From positions 1 to 64,000 of the forward strand of contig FONU01000012.1 of assembly GCA_900112995.1 (NCBI GenBank): a stretch of 64,000 nucleotides of DNA, given 5' to 3'. Below the pieces are notes generated by a model that was given only the letters and a program-made list of their open reading frames with translations, was not told the DNA's origin and ran no database searches. This document shows, piece by piece, positions 25,719 to 34,477 of this stretch (positions within the stretch are counted from its first letter, which is position 1; every line of letters begins with the position of its first letter). Position numbers and translations under genes: made by a program. The stretch comes from [Lactobacillus] rogosae (GTDB lineage: Bacteria; Bacillota; Clostridia; Lachnospirales; Lachnospiraceae).

Positions 25719-26417
25719 ATGTTTATAGAGATTAAGAATGCAAGAAAACATTATGGCGAGGGAGATGCACTTGTTAAAGCCCTTGATGATATAAATCTTT
25801 CGCTTGATGAAGGTAAAGTATATGTAATATTAGGTCCGTCAGGCTCTGGAAAAAGCACTCTGCTCAATATGGTGGGTGGACTGGACTCACTTGATGATGG
25901 TGAAATAATTATATCAGGAAGAAATATAAGCAGGGCAGATAAGGAAAGTATGACAGAATACAGACGTGAAGATATTGGATTTGTATTCCAGTTCTATAAT
26001 CTTATTCCAGACATTACAGTTCAGGAAAACATAGAGGTTGTGGCTGATATATCCGATAATCCATTAAATATCAATGAAGTAATGGAAGAACTAGGCATAG
26101 CAGCTTATAAGAACAGATTTCCGAAGGAATTGTCTGGTGGACAGCAGCAGAGAGTTGCAATAGCAAGAGCCTTGATTAAAAATCCTAAAATACTTTTATG
26201 TGATGAGCTTACAGGTGCATTGGATTCCAAATCATCAAGAGATGTACTTAGAGTTATAGAGAAAGTCAATAGCAGTTTTAAAACAACAATAATAATAATT
26301 ACGCACAACGAAGCAATAGCTCATATGGCAGATACTGTTGTAAGAATACGAGATGGAAAAGTAGCAGACTGCATAGACAATAAGCAGAAAATGTCTGCTG
26401 ATGAACTTGAGTTATAG
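25719..26417 (+). CDS. MacB/LolD-type ABC transporter ATP-binding protein
   Basis: A 232 aa ATPase with Walker A GPSGSGKST, Q-loop FVFQFYNLIP, signature LSGGQQQR, Walker B ILLCDELTGALD and the H-loop ITHNE. The LSGGQQQRVAIARAL block and the DELTGALD variant are typical of the MacB/FtsE-like family that works with FtsX-fold permeases. Its partner is the following permease gene. It likely drives peptide or antibiotic expulsion or envelope remodelling by mechanotransmission. The ATG follows AAGGAGG. Confidence 0.93.
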   Translation: MFIEIKNARKHYGEGDALVKALDDINLSLDEGKVYVILGPSGSGKSTLLNMVGGLDSLDDGEIIISGRNISRADKESMTEYRREDIGFVFQFYNLIPDITVQENIEVVADISDNPLNINEVMEELGIAAYKNRFPKELSGGQQQRVAIARALIKNPKILLCDELTGALDSKSSRDVLRVIEKVNSSFKTTIIIITHNEAIAHMADTVVRIRDGKVADCIDNKQKMSADELEL

Positions 26418-26533
26418 TATATTTATCTGAATATGTATGTTGACAAGCAGAAGTCTTATTGTGCAGATATGAATGTCTTTAAGACTTTCGCCGCTGGCAT
26501 CATATTTATAAAATGATATGAAAAGAGGAAAGT

Positions 26534-28762
26534 ATGACACTTAATAAAAGATATAAAAGAAATATTAAAGAAAATCTTTCATTTTATATAGCAGCTTCGA
26601 TTCTTACGATTGTTGCATTATTGCTGTTTTATTTGTTTTATATAGCTGGAGTTGGAATAAAATCATATGGAGATAATTTCTTTGTTGATAATAATCTGGA
26701 AGATGCAACATTTTCAACATATTTAGAGATACCAGATGATAAGATATCTGATATTGAAAGCAAGTATAACGTAACCTTTGAGAAGGAACATTTTACGAAT
26801 ATTAATGAAGCTGATTATAAAGTGCGGTTATTTAAAGCCAATAAGAAAATAGACCTTTATGAGGTTATCGATGGCAGGGATATAAGCAGTAATGATGAGA
26901 TAGTAATATCAAAAGGTTATGCTGTTAATAATAATGTGGGCATAGGAGATAAAATAGCCATAAGAGGAAAAGATTACACTGTTACGGGATATTTTCTGCG
27001 CCCTGATTATCTTTATATGCTTGAAAATACAGATGACAGCTACAAGAATATAACATCATTTTTCCTTGCCTATATGACAGATGAGGCGTATGATGAAATA
27101 AATTCAAGCTCGTGCCAGTACAAGGTTATATATGGCGATGATACGGATAAGAGCCAGTTTAGAAAAGATATGAACGATAGTTATAAAATGAGTGAGTACC
27201 TTTCAAAGGAAGACAACCAGCGAATAACAATGGTTGACGATCAGGCGATGATGTTTATTGTAATGGCTTATGTATTTCTTGTTACAATTCCATTAATTAC
27301 GGTGGCACTCATATCTATTATAATTGGAAGAAAGATAAAGAGCGAGCAGAAGCTTATAGGCACGCTGTCGGCACTTGGTTATAAGAAAAAGCAGCTTATG
27401 TGGCATTATGCGGTGCTTGCAATGATACCAGGACTTGTGGGAGGCGTGCTTGTAAGTGTGATTACAAAGCTTATCCAGCAGCCATATGGTGAGCTGAGTC
27501 TTGCAGATTATGAGCCAATGCCAGTGAAATTCGTGCTTCCTTTATATATTGCACTGCTTGGAATAATTGTTCCAACGTTAATATATATGCTTGAAGCTAT
27601 GCACAAGGTCAACAAGCTTCTTAAAAAGGATACTGTTGCTATGTTAAATGGCACGGCTGACGAGAGCAAAATCAAACGCGTTATGGTCGGTAAGAAAGGA
27701 AAAGTAAGAAATAAATTTGCAATAAGAAGTATACTAGCCAATCCGGGAAGAAGCCTTGTTGTGTTCTTAGGTGCATTTCTTGGGGCACTTATGATAACGG
27801 TAGCGTTTATGTTCATAGACTCACTTAACAATTTAATTGACACCGGTTCAGAGAATATGGGAAGCTTTAAGTACGAGTACATATTGAACAGGCTTGGGGA
27901 TAAGGATATAGAAAATGTATCATCAGCAGATGTAGATAAGCTGGTCATCGGAAGATATGAATACAATGACAGTACATTTATGCTAATAGGTGCAGATAGT
28001 GATGTGAAGTATCTTAATATATACACAACGGACGGTAACCGTGCTGACCTTAATGATGGATTTTATATAACAAATGTTATGGCATATTCGTATGGTTGTA
28101 AAGCAGGAGATGATTTTACATTTGTTAATCCGACAACTATGGAAGAAAAGACCGTGAAAGTTGCGGGAGTAATAAGCAATAATTCACAGAAATTCATTGT
28201 ATGCAGTCAGGAAAATGCAAGGGAATTACTTGGCTGGAAGGCGGATACCTACAATGGATTGTTATCTGAAAAGGCATTAAATCTTGGTGATAAAATATCA
28301 AAGACAGTTACATCAGAGGATATCAAAGAACAGATGAACACGATCCTTGATGAGATGAATTCTATAATATATTCGCTTGCTGTTATAGGCACAATAATAT
28401 GTGCCGCGGCATTATATGTATCAGTCAATATGCTTGTGTCAGAGAACAGGCATAATATATCAATGCTTAAGGTGTTAGGCTTTAAGAGCAGGGAGATAAA
28501 TAGTATGGTGCTTGATGTAAATCATATTATTATACCTGTAGGAATATTAATAGGAATAGCTGGCGGATATGGAATGATGGTATCTGTATTTAAGATATAT
28601 TCAGGAATAGAAGGTGTCCTGTATGAACCATATATATCACTTAAAAGCATTATTCTTACAGTGCTTATTGTTGTGTGCTGTTACGCATTATCATTGCTTG
28701 TGGTAAGAAGAAAGGCAGAAAAGGTTGATATGGTCGAAAGCCTTAAAGACAACCGTGAGTAG
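26534..28762 (+). CDS. FtsX-like ABC transporter permease
   Basis: A 742 aa membrane protein. A first membrane segment at residues 18-40 is followed by an extracytoplasmic region to about 235. Three membrane segments follow (about 240-360), a mid-protein segment near 410-435 (PGRSLVVFLGAFLGALM), a second external region, and a C-terminal FtsX core with three segments (about 615-735). The SALGYKKKQL and KVLGFKSREI coupling-helix motifs occur once per half, so both halves of a MacB-like dimer are fused in one chain. The 116 bp gap from the ATPase gene contains an AAGTCTTA/TTAAGACTT hairpin. AAAGAGGAAAGT precedes the ATG. Confidence 0.9.
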   Translation: MTLNKRYKRNIKENLSFYIAASILTIVALLLFYLFYIAGVGIKSYGDNFFVDNNLEDATFSTYLEIPDDKISDIESKYNVTFEKEHFTNINEADYKVRLFKANKKIDLYEVIDGRDISSNDEIVISKGYAVNNNVGIGDKIAIRGKDYTVTGYFLRPDYLYMLENTDDSYKNITSFFLAYMTDEAYDEINSSSCQYKVIYGDDTDKSQFRKDMNDSYKMSEYLSKEDNQRITMVDDQAMMFIVMAYVFLVTIPLITVALISIIIGRKIKSEQKLIGTLSALGYKKKQLMWHYAVLAMIPGLVGGVLVSVITKLIQQPYGELSLADYEPMPVKFVLPLYIALLGIIVPTLIYMLEAMHKVNKLLKKDTVAMLNGTADESKIKRVMVGKKGKVRNKFAIRSILANPGRSLVVFLGAFLGALMITVAFMFIDSLNNLIDTGSENMGSFKYEYILNRLGDKDIENVSSADVDKLVIGRYEYNDSTFMLIGADSDVKYLNIYTTDGNRADLNDGFYITNVMAYSYGCKAGDDFTFVNPTTMEEKTVKVAGVISNNSQKFIVCSQENARELLGWKADTYNGLLSEKALNLGDKISKTVTSEDIKEQMNTILDEMNSIIYSLAVIGTIICAAALYVSVNMLVSENRHNISMLKVLGFKSREINSMVLDVNHIIIPVGILIGIAGGYGMMVSVFKIYSGIEGVLYEPYISLKSIILTVLIVVCCYALSLLVVRRKAEKVDMVESLKDNRE

Positions 28763-28859
28763 TCATAATATAAGTATGGCAATATTGTAAAGTTAAATCC
28801 TACGCTGGATTTCCAATATGGAAAGTTTGAAATGTTTTTTGAAACATTATAGATTAAAG

Positions 28860-28967
28860 AAAAACAGTCGGTGTACTAATATTGAATAGTCTCCCTTAAA
28901 TGACAAGTTCTATAATTCATTTATTACTTAAGGGAAAGCTTATCAGTATTGCACCGGCTGTTTTTAT
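28860..28967. terminator. Long bidirectional terminator between convergent genes
   Basis: AAAAACAG-T-CGGTG (from 28860) pairs with CACCG-G-CTGTTTTT (to 28965). An inner stem CCCTTAA/TTAAGGG encloses an AT-rich loop. The A and T runs on the two sides make it usable for the permease gene on the plus strand and prs on the minus strand. Confidence 0.8.
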
Positions 28968-29005
28968 ATATTCAGATTATGCTGTTATAGAAAAATCATT
29001 TGCTA

Positions 29006-30187
29006 TTATTTAGCATATCTTTCATTATATTCTTTAACTCTCTTCTGTATTCTGTCAACAGGATTAAGAAGGTCGCTGATTGAAGAGTCGTGGTTAAGTG
29101 TATCGATAAGGAGAGCCATATACTTGCTCATATCTACATTGATATACCAAGGCTTAGAAAGAAGTTCATCTGGCTGGTATACAAGATTAGTAGTAAGAAT
29201 CTTATCAATGATACCTTTTTCGTAAGCTTCATCAAACTTATCGAAACCATTAGTGAAAAGACCGAATGTAGTAGCACAGAATACTCTGCTTGCACCTCTC
29301 TTCTTTAACTCAGAAGCAACATCAATCATACTTTCACCAGATGAAATCATATCGTCAATAATAATAACGTCCTTGCCTTCTACATTAGTACCAAGGAATT
29401 CGTGTGCAACGATAGGATTACGTCCGTTGACAATCTTAGTATAATCTCTTCTCTTATAGAACATACCCATATCAAGACCAAGTACATTGGCAAAGTATAC
29501 AGCACGTCCCATACCACCCTCATCAGGGCTGATAACCATCATATGTTCGCTGTCGATGTGAAGGTCGTCAACACCAAGTAAAAGATACTTGATGAACTGA
29601 TAAGTACAAGATACTGATTCAAATCCCTTAAGAGGAATTGAATTGTGTACTCTAGGGTCATGTGCATCAAATGTAATAATATTTTCAACGCCCATGGCTG
29701 TAAGTTCCTGAAGCATAAGTGCACAATCAAGAGATTCTCTTCCTGATCTTTTGTGCTGTCTGCTTTCATAAAGGAAAGGCATAATAACATTAATTCTTCT
29801 TGCCTTTCCACCTGCAGCTGCGATTACTCTCTTAAGGTCTGCATAGTGATCATCAGGTGACATATGGTTAGTTGTACCACAGAGTGAATATTCAATGCTG
29901 TAGTTGCATACGTCAACCATAATATATAAATCGTAGCCACGTATAGAATCGTTAAGGACACCCTTACCTTCTCCTGAACCGAATCTAGGTGTGCTTGCAC
30001 TTACAACATAGCTGTCTCTTTTGTATCCGCTAAAAGCAAGATTAGACTGATTCTCATGTTCTCTTTGTTCTCTCCATTGTACAAGGTAATCATCAACCTT
30101 TTCGCCCATTTTAGAACAGCTCTTTAATGGTACTATTCCTAATGTTCCGTATGGAATTGTTGCAGTATGACGTTCGTCTCGTGGCAT
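29006..30187 (-). CDS. prs: Ribose-phosphate pyrophosphokinase (PRPP synthetase)
   Basis: A 393 aa enzyme that makes 5-phosphoribosyl 1-pyrophosphate for nucleotide, histidine and tryptophan synthesis. It has the FLYESRQHKRSGRESLD flexible loop region, FDAHDPRVHN, the VISPDEGGMGRA segment and the PRPP loop DVIIIDDMISSGES. It is about 75 residues longer than the usual 315, mostly in an N-terminal extension, a form I associate with some Clostridia. The start at 30187 is preferred because GGAGG lies 8 nt upstream; an in-frame ATG at 30202 overlaps that site. Confidence 0.92.
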   Translation of the reverse strand: MPRDERHTATIPYGTLGIVPLKSCSKMGEKVDDYLVQWREQREHENQSNLAFSGYKRDSYVVSASTPRFGSGEGKGVLNDSIRGYDLYIMVDVCNYSIEYSLCGTTNHMSPDDHYADLKRVIAAAGGKARRINVIMPFLYESRQHKRSGRESLDCALMLQELTAMGVENIITFDAHDPRVHNSIPLKGFESVSCTYQFIKYLLLGVDDLHIDSEHMMVISPDEGGMGRAVYFANVLGLDMGMFYKRRDYTKIVNGRNPIVAHEFLGTNVEGKDVIIIDDMISSGESMIDVASELKKRGASRVFCATTFGLFTNGFDKFDEAYEKGIIDKILTTNLVYQPDELLSKPWYINVDMSKYMALLIDTLNHDSSISDLLNPVDRIQKRVKEYNERYAK

Positions 30188-30252
30188 TGTATTGTCCTCC
30201 ATTGTATATGATTATAAATATATTGGGATATGGGTATTATCACCCACGAATG

Positions 30253-30280
30253 TATGCGGAGTGCTTTGCATTACCGCATA
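30253..30280. other. Hairpin upstream of prs
   Basis: TATGCGG (30253-30259) pairs with CCGCATA (30274-30280) around a loop that can pair further. It has no U tract. It lies in the 255 bp AT-rich gap between the dnaI-like gene end and prs, so it could sit in the prs 5' leader or be the 3' end of the dnaD operon. Confidence 0.45.
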
Positions 30281-30442
30281 TATATTAATTCGGTTATAGA
30301 AGTAATATAAGCATTTACAACTAACTGAATAAACATACATAGTTAAATATAATCTTAATTACATTATAAGTCAATCACTTTAGCATAATTAAAATGATTA
30401 AAATGACTTCTACAACTGAAATATAATTAATGATATGAATTA

Positions 30443-31441
30443 TCAATTCTTAAGCATCTTGGTTCGTTTAAGGTAACGTATATCAGTTCCAAATAATCTT
30501 AGAATTGTATATGAGCTTATTATTCTTGAGAATATTCTTTCTGAGTAGAAATCCTCAATCTGTGAAATTGTAAAATTTGATGATATTATCACACTTTTAT
30601 TGCGGAGAAGCCTCTCATTAATTACATAAAAAAGTTTGGAATTAGTGTAAGAGTTGCTGCTTTCCGTACCAAGATCATCAATTATTAACAGGTCACATTC
30701 AAGAAAGTAATTAACATCTATACTGTTATCAAGGTTACGTCTGAAATCGCTGTTCTCAAAGCATTTAAAGAACTCAGTTGCAGTCAGGTATATCACACTG
30801 TGGTAAGTGTCTAATAATTCCTTAGCGATACAGTTGGCAAGAAATGTCTTTCCAACGCCGGTCTCGCCTGTTAATAACAAGTTAGAGAAACTATTATCAA
30901 AGGTCTGTACAAAAGACTGGCATACATCAAGAACTTTGTGCATATTATTGTAAGGTGTGAGCCCTGTGACAGGATCGACCTGTTTCTTATCGTACCATTC
31001 AAATGAAAATGTAGAGAAATTCTCACTTGAAGTTATGTTCTTAAGGTTAGAGTCTTCATATATAAGGTCAATAGCCTTTTTCTTAAAACAAGAACAACGT
31101 GAACCATTAACATAACCGGTATCGTGGCATACCGGACATGTATAGATATCATCAAGATAATCTTTTGGTTTGCCGATTGAGGCGAGTAATTCAGCTTTTC
31201 TGGCAATCAGCTTTTTGAGCTTTAAGTTATATTCATCTAAATCCGTGTCAGATGAATCAGAAACAATACGCCTTGAAGCTTCTTTCATAGAAAGCGTGAT
31301 TATCTCATTCTCAATTAAACTATATTCAGGACATTTATTAACGACTTCGTTATAGCGTTCAGTCTGTAATGCCTGATTATGTGAGCGTATATCGTCATAT
31401 ACACGCATAACTGAGGCATATTGGGTATTGGTAAGCGGCAT
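30443..31441 (-). CDS. DnaI/DnaC-like helicase loader ATPase
   Basis: A 332 aa AAA+ ATPase expected to load the replicative helicase at origins or restart sites. A zinc-binding module CPVCHDTGYVNGSRCSC lies at about residues 98-114. The ATPase core shows Walker A GETGVGKTFLANC, Walker B LLIIDDLGTES and the sensor region SSNFTISQI. The length and the cysteine module resemble Bacillus DnaI more than E. coli DnaC. It lies 13 nt behind the DnaD gene with its own AAAGG site, forming a replication-initiation operon. Confidence 0.88.
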   Translation of the reverse strand: MPLTNTQYASVMRVYDDIRSHNQALQTERYNEVVNKCPEYSLIENEIITLSMKEASRRIVSDSSDTDLDEYNLKLKKLIARKAELLASIGKPKDYLDDIYTCPVCHDTGYVNGSRCSCFKKKAIDLIYEDSNLKNITSSENFSTFSFEWYDKKQVDPVTGLTPYNNMHKVLDVCQSFVQTFDNSFSNLLLTGETGVGKTFLANCIAKELLDTYHSVIYLTATEFFKCFENSDFRRNLDNSIDVNYFLECDLLIIDDLGTESSNSYTNSKLFYVINERLLRNKSVIISSNFTISQIEDFYSERIFSRIISSYTILRLFGTDIRYLKRTKMLKN

Positions 31442-31454
31442 AGTTTAAACCTTT

Positions 31455-32582
31455 CTAGTTATTGTTGCTAAGTAGTGAATTGTACCAGTCATCAGACTTC
31501 TTGTCTCTTTGCTGGAAATTGTTAAAACGGTTGTTAGCCGGCTTTGAAGAAGCTGTCTGTTTAGGCTTTATATTGTTGCCAGCGGCATATGCGGCATCGG
31601 CTTTTTTAACATCTTCTAATGAGCTTACATTGGAATTCTTCCAGTTAGCAAGTATGGTGTCGGCATATTCAAAGCTTGGCTGGTGTATAGCTTTGATTGT
31701 CCTGTTGCAGGCCTCAATTATCATATCGGTATCAAAGCAGTAAGTGTCAGCCCATTTGGCAATCATAGCCTTTTCGTGCTGTGCAGGTTCTCTGTTAGAT
31801 AGGCCAAATGCTTTCATAATCTGGTATACATAATCTGTGTGGTTAGAAGTCTCCTCTTTAGCTTCGGCGATTGTATGTATATTCTTGGAAGCCCACGAAA
31901 GAGCGACTTTTTCAATGTAGTTAATGCTTTTTTTGTTGTGTTCTACACAATATTCAAAAAGATATTCAATAAGGTCAGTTGAAAGCTTCAATCCATCGTA
32001 GAAATATACAATGGAATTGGTTTCCTTAGTGGAAAGTGGACGTCCCATATACTGCTCAATAACGAACAGAAGCATTGAAAAGTTGTCATTAGCAAGAAAA
32101 CCGTTAAGCTGTTCCTTTGAATAGGATACTTTTGAAGGCTCTGCTGTGTATATAACCTCGGTCTGTTTAATATCAGGCTTGGCAGCTCTCACAGTTTCAG
32201 TCTGGTATGAAGAAGTACTATTAACTGAAGCACTTTCAGCAGCTATTGGGTCAGCCATAGCATTAGCAGCTTGCCCAGTGTGCTTAATATCACGAAGTAC
32301 AATGTTGGACAGGCCGTTGCCGGGACCATTAAAGGAAAGTGATATAACATCAAGGCTGTCCCAGTAACGCAGAGCTCTCATAATATCAGCTTCTGTCTGG
32401 TTAAATGTATCAGCAAGCAGGGAAATGCTTATGTTATTGCTTCGTAACGACATAAGGTGCAGAAGATAAAGGTAAACTTTTACAAATTCACCATTAGCAC
32501 CAGGAACATACTCGCTGATAAAAATATTAGAAACGGATGTGTATCCTTCACTTGATTCTGTTGATAAAATTAAACTACTCAT
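31455..32582 (-). CDS. DnaD/DnaB-type replication initiation protein
   Basis: A 375 aa protein with an N-terminal winged-helix domain (about 25-95, YLYLLHLMSLRSNN), a linker, and DnaD-family C-terminal domains (about 165-345, ending in the YADTILANWKNSNV motif typical of DnaD/DnaB2 domains). It helps remodel the origin and recruit the helicase loader encoded next. The last 40 residues are low complexity (KPANNRFNNFQQRDKK). The start codon is fixed by an upstream in-frame stop, yet the only good ribosome binding site lies about 40 nt away beyond a hairpin. DnaA boxes cluster upstream. Confidence 0.87.
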   Translation of the reverse strand: MSSLILSTESSEGYTSVSNIFISEYVPGANGEFVKVYLYLLHLMSLRSNNISISLLADTFNQTEADIMRALRYWDSLDVISLSFNGPGNGLSNIVLRDIKHTGQAANAMADPIAAESASVNSTSSYQTETVRAAKPDIKQTEVIYTAEPSKVSYSKEQLNGFLANDNFSMLLFVIEQYMGRPLSTKETNSIVYFYDGLKLSTDLIEYLFEYCVEHNKKSINYIEKVALSWASKNIHTIAEAKEETSNHTDYVYQIMKAFGLSNREPAQHEKAMIAKWADTYCFDTDMIIEACNRTIKAIHQPSFEYADTILANWKNSNVSSLEDVKKADAAYAAGNNIKPKQTASSKPANNRFNNFQQRDKKSDDWYNSLLSNNN

Positions 32583-32591
32583 ATATCTATG

Positions 32592-32625
32592 TTAATAAGT
32601 CTGTAAAGGCAGACTTACCCTCCTT
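32592..32625 (-). promoter_or_regulatory. Distant Shine-Dalgarno and hairpin before dnaD
   Basis: On the minus strand AGGAGGG is followed by AAGTCTG-CCTTTA-CAGACTT, a perfect 7 bp hairpin, then about 14 nt to the ATG. Folding would shorten the distance from the ribosome binding site to the start codon, so translation may depend on this stem. Confidence 0.4.
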
Positions 32626-32645
32626 GTTCCCGCTTATTTGTGTTC

Positions 32646-32674
32646 ATTATAGCATAGTGGATAATAAATGAAAA
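32646..32674 (-). promoter_or_regulatory. Candidate promoter of the dnaD operon
   Basis: Minus-strand TATAAT (32651-32646) lies 17 bp from TTTTCA (32674-32669). A near-consensus DnaA box (32656-32664) falls between the two elements. Confidence 0.5.
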
Positions 32675-32700
32675 GCAAGCTAAAAGCAGGTGGTTATCAA

Positions 32701-32849
32701 TGTGGATAATGTGGATAATGTGGATAACTCGTGGATAGAATTAAGAAAAGTCAGTAAATTGCTGTATTTTTAACAATGTGATTTTTCACAAAAAAATCCA
32801 CATTCTTAAACCGTGGATAACGGGATAAAAATGTGGATAATGTGGATAA
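32701..32849 (-). promoter_or_regulatory. DnaA-box cluster upstream of the dnaD operon
   Basis: Five perfect TTATCCACA boxes (read on the minus strand) occur at 32701-32709, 32710-32718, 32719-32727, 32832-32840 and 32841-32849. The first three abut head to tail with a 9 bp period and the last two also abut. Variants occur at 32656-32664 and 32812-32820. The region is AT-rich and has no gene. It probably binds DnaA to regulate the operon or to titrate DnaA. Confidence 0.82.
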
Positions 32850-32885
32850 CTTTGTTGACAAAATATAAAAATGTGTAAAAAATGG

Positions 32886-34265
32886 CTATTTTAGAAGTTC
32901 TTCGCCAATTTTATATACATCTCCGGCCCCCATAGTTATCAACAGGTCGCCGTTGATACAATTATTTAATAAAAATTTTTCGATGTCCTCAAAAGATTCG
33001 TAATAGTAGCAATCTTTGCCTTCTGCTTTAATAAGTTCCATAAGGTCAGCAGAACTTATGCCAAGATTATCTGTTTCTCTTGCAGGATATATTTTGGCGA
33101 GCACAATATTATCAGCAAGGCTTAATGCTTTAGCAAATTCTGGCATCAAAGCTTTGGTTCTTGAATAAGTATGTGGCTGGAATACGCACCATATTTTATT
33201 ATGTGGATAATTCTTAGCTGAATTAAGGGTAGCTGTTATCTCATCAGGGTGGTGTGCATAATCATCAATTACGGTGACACCGTTGAATTCGCCTTTCTTT
33301 TCAAATCTTCGGTTAGTACCTGTGAAATGCTTAAGACCGGCCTTGATATTGTCTATGCTTATGCCAAGCTTAAAGGCTGCAGCTACAGCTGAAAGTGAAT
33401 TGTATACATTGTGAAGACCAGGAACTGATAATTCAATTGTTCCACTATCTTCTTTATTAATAAGAAGAGTATATGAACAGCAGCCATATTTGTCGTAAGT
33501 GATATTTGTTGCACTATACATACTCTTTTCAGGGTCAGAACCAAATGTTATGACTTCACAGTCAGTATCCTTATAAAAATATTCATAATTGTCTATGTCT
33601 GAGTTGATGATAAGTGTTCCGTCAGATGGAAGCTTTTCAGTAAAAAGCTTGAATGAATGACGTATATCATCAAGGTCTTTGAAAAAATCAAGGTGGTCAG
33701 CTTTGACATTAAGTATAATATTGATAGTAGGGTTAAATGATAAGAAGCTGTTAGTGTATTCGCAGGCTTCTGTAACGAAAAGGTCAGAACGTCCAACTCT
33801 TATATTACCGCCTATGCTGTTAAGTATGCCTCCTACCGAGATTGTAGGGTCAGCATCAGCAGCAAGAAGAATTTCAGTAATCATAGAAGTTGTAGTAGTC
33901 TTACCGTGAGTACCAGCTACATTTACTGCGGTATGGTAATTCTTCATAATCTGTCCGAGAAGCTCAGCTCTTGTCAGTGTTGGGATACCAGCATCAACAG
34001 CAGCTTTAAGTTCAGGATTATCAGGGTGGATTGCGGCTGTGTATACAACAAGGTCAATGTCACCTGTGATATTGTCAGCAGACTGTGGATAAGAGATTAT
34101 ACATCCGTCCTGCTGTAATTCAGTTGTTAAATCTGATATATGTGCATCAGAACCGGATACGGTAAAATGACGATCAAGAAGAATCTTTGCAAGACCGCTC
34201 ATGCTTATTCCGCCGATTCCGATAAAATGTACATGTATTGGAGTATTAAAATCAATTGTAAACAT
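32886..34265 (-). CDS. murC: UDP-N-acetylmuramate--L-alanine ligase
   Basis: A 459 aa Mur ligase that adds L-alanine to UDP-MurNAc in peptidoglycan precursor synthesis. It shows the N-terminal FIGIGGISMSGLAKIL Rossmann start, the ATP loop GTHGKTTTTSM, the central ILNVKADHLDFF, and the C-terminal DDYAHHPDEI and FQPHTYSRT. Length is normal. GAAAGGAAAT precedes the ATG. It is upstream of the DnaA-box region and appears monocistronic; the cluster begins within about 40 bp of its stop codon. Confidence 0.95.
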   Translation of the reverse strand: MFTIDFNTPIHVHFIGIGGISMSGLAKILLDRHFTVSGSDAHISDLTTELQQDGCIISYPQSADNITGDIDLVVYTAAIHPDNPELKAAVDAGIPTLTRAELLGQIMKNYHTAVNVAGTHGKTTTTSMITEILLAADADPTISVGGILNSIGGNIRVGRSDLFVTEACEYTNSFLSFNPTINIILNVKADHLDFFKDLDDIRHSFKLFTEKLPSDGTLIINSDIDNYEYFYKDTDCEVITFGSDPEKSMYSATNITYDKYGCCSYTLLINKEDSGTIELSVPGLHNVYNSLSAVAAAFKLGISIDNIKAGLKHFTGTNRRFEKKGEFNGVTVIDDYAHHPDEITATLNSAKNYPHNKIWCVFQPHTYSRTKALMPEFAKALSLADNIVLAKIYPARETDNLGISSADLMELIKAEGKDCYYYESFEDIEKFLLNNCINGDLLITMGAGDVYKIGEELLK

Positions 34266-34405
34266 AGGAATTTCCTTTCTTAAACTAATTCAAGTAAGAT
34301 TATATGCCTAAAAGCTTTTTTTTTCAAATTGTTTTGTTGTTAAGTACATAAAAAATACTGATTAAGAAATTGTACGAAAAATTATCAAAAAAATGCAAAA
34401 TTATT

Positions 34406-34434
34406 TTTACTTAATGGAAAATATGTGATATAAT
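34406..34434 (+). promoter_or_regulatory. Promoter of glgCD
   Basis: An extended -10 TGATATAAT ends at 34434, with a weak -35 TTTACT at 34406-34411 and 17 bp spacing. It lies 43 bp before the glgC start. Confidence 0.65.
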
Positions 34435-34477
34435 TTATACAACTTAAGATAGTAAAATAAACATCAGAGGTGGTAGC

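Noticed and set aside
32701-32727. CRISPR-like short repeat
   Set aside because: The units are 9 bp and abutting without spacers, and each is a DnaA box.
32641-32880. Origin of replication
   Set aside because: The DnaA boxes are convincing but dnaA, dnaN and recF are not adjacent. A regulatory or titration cluster is more likely; GC skew would settle it.
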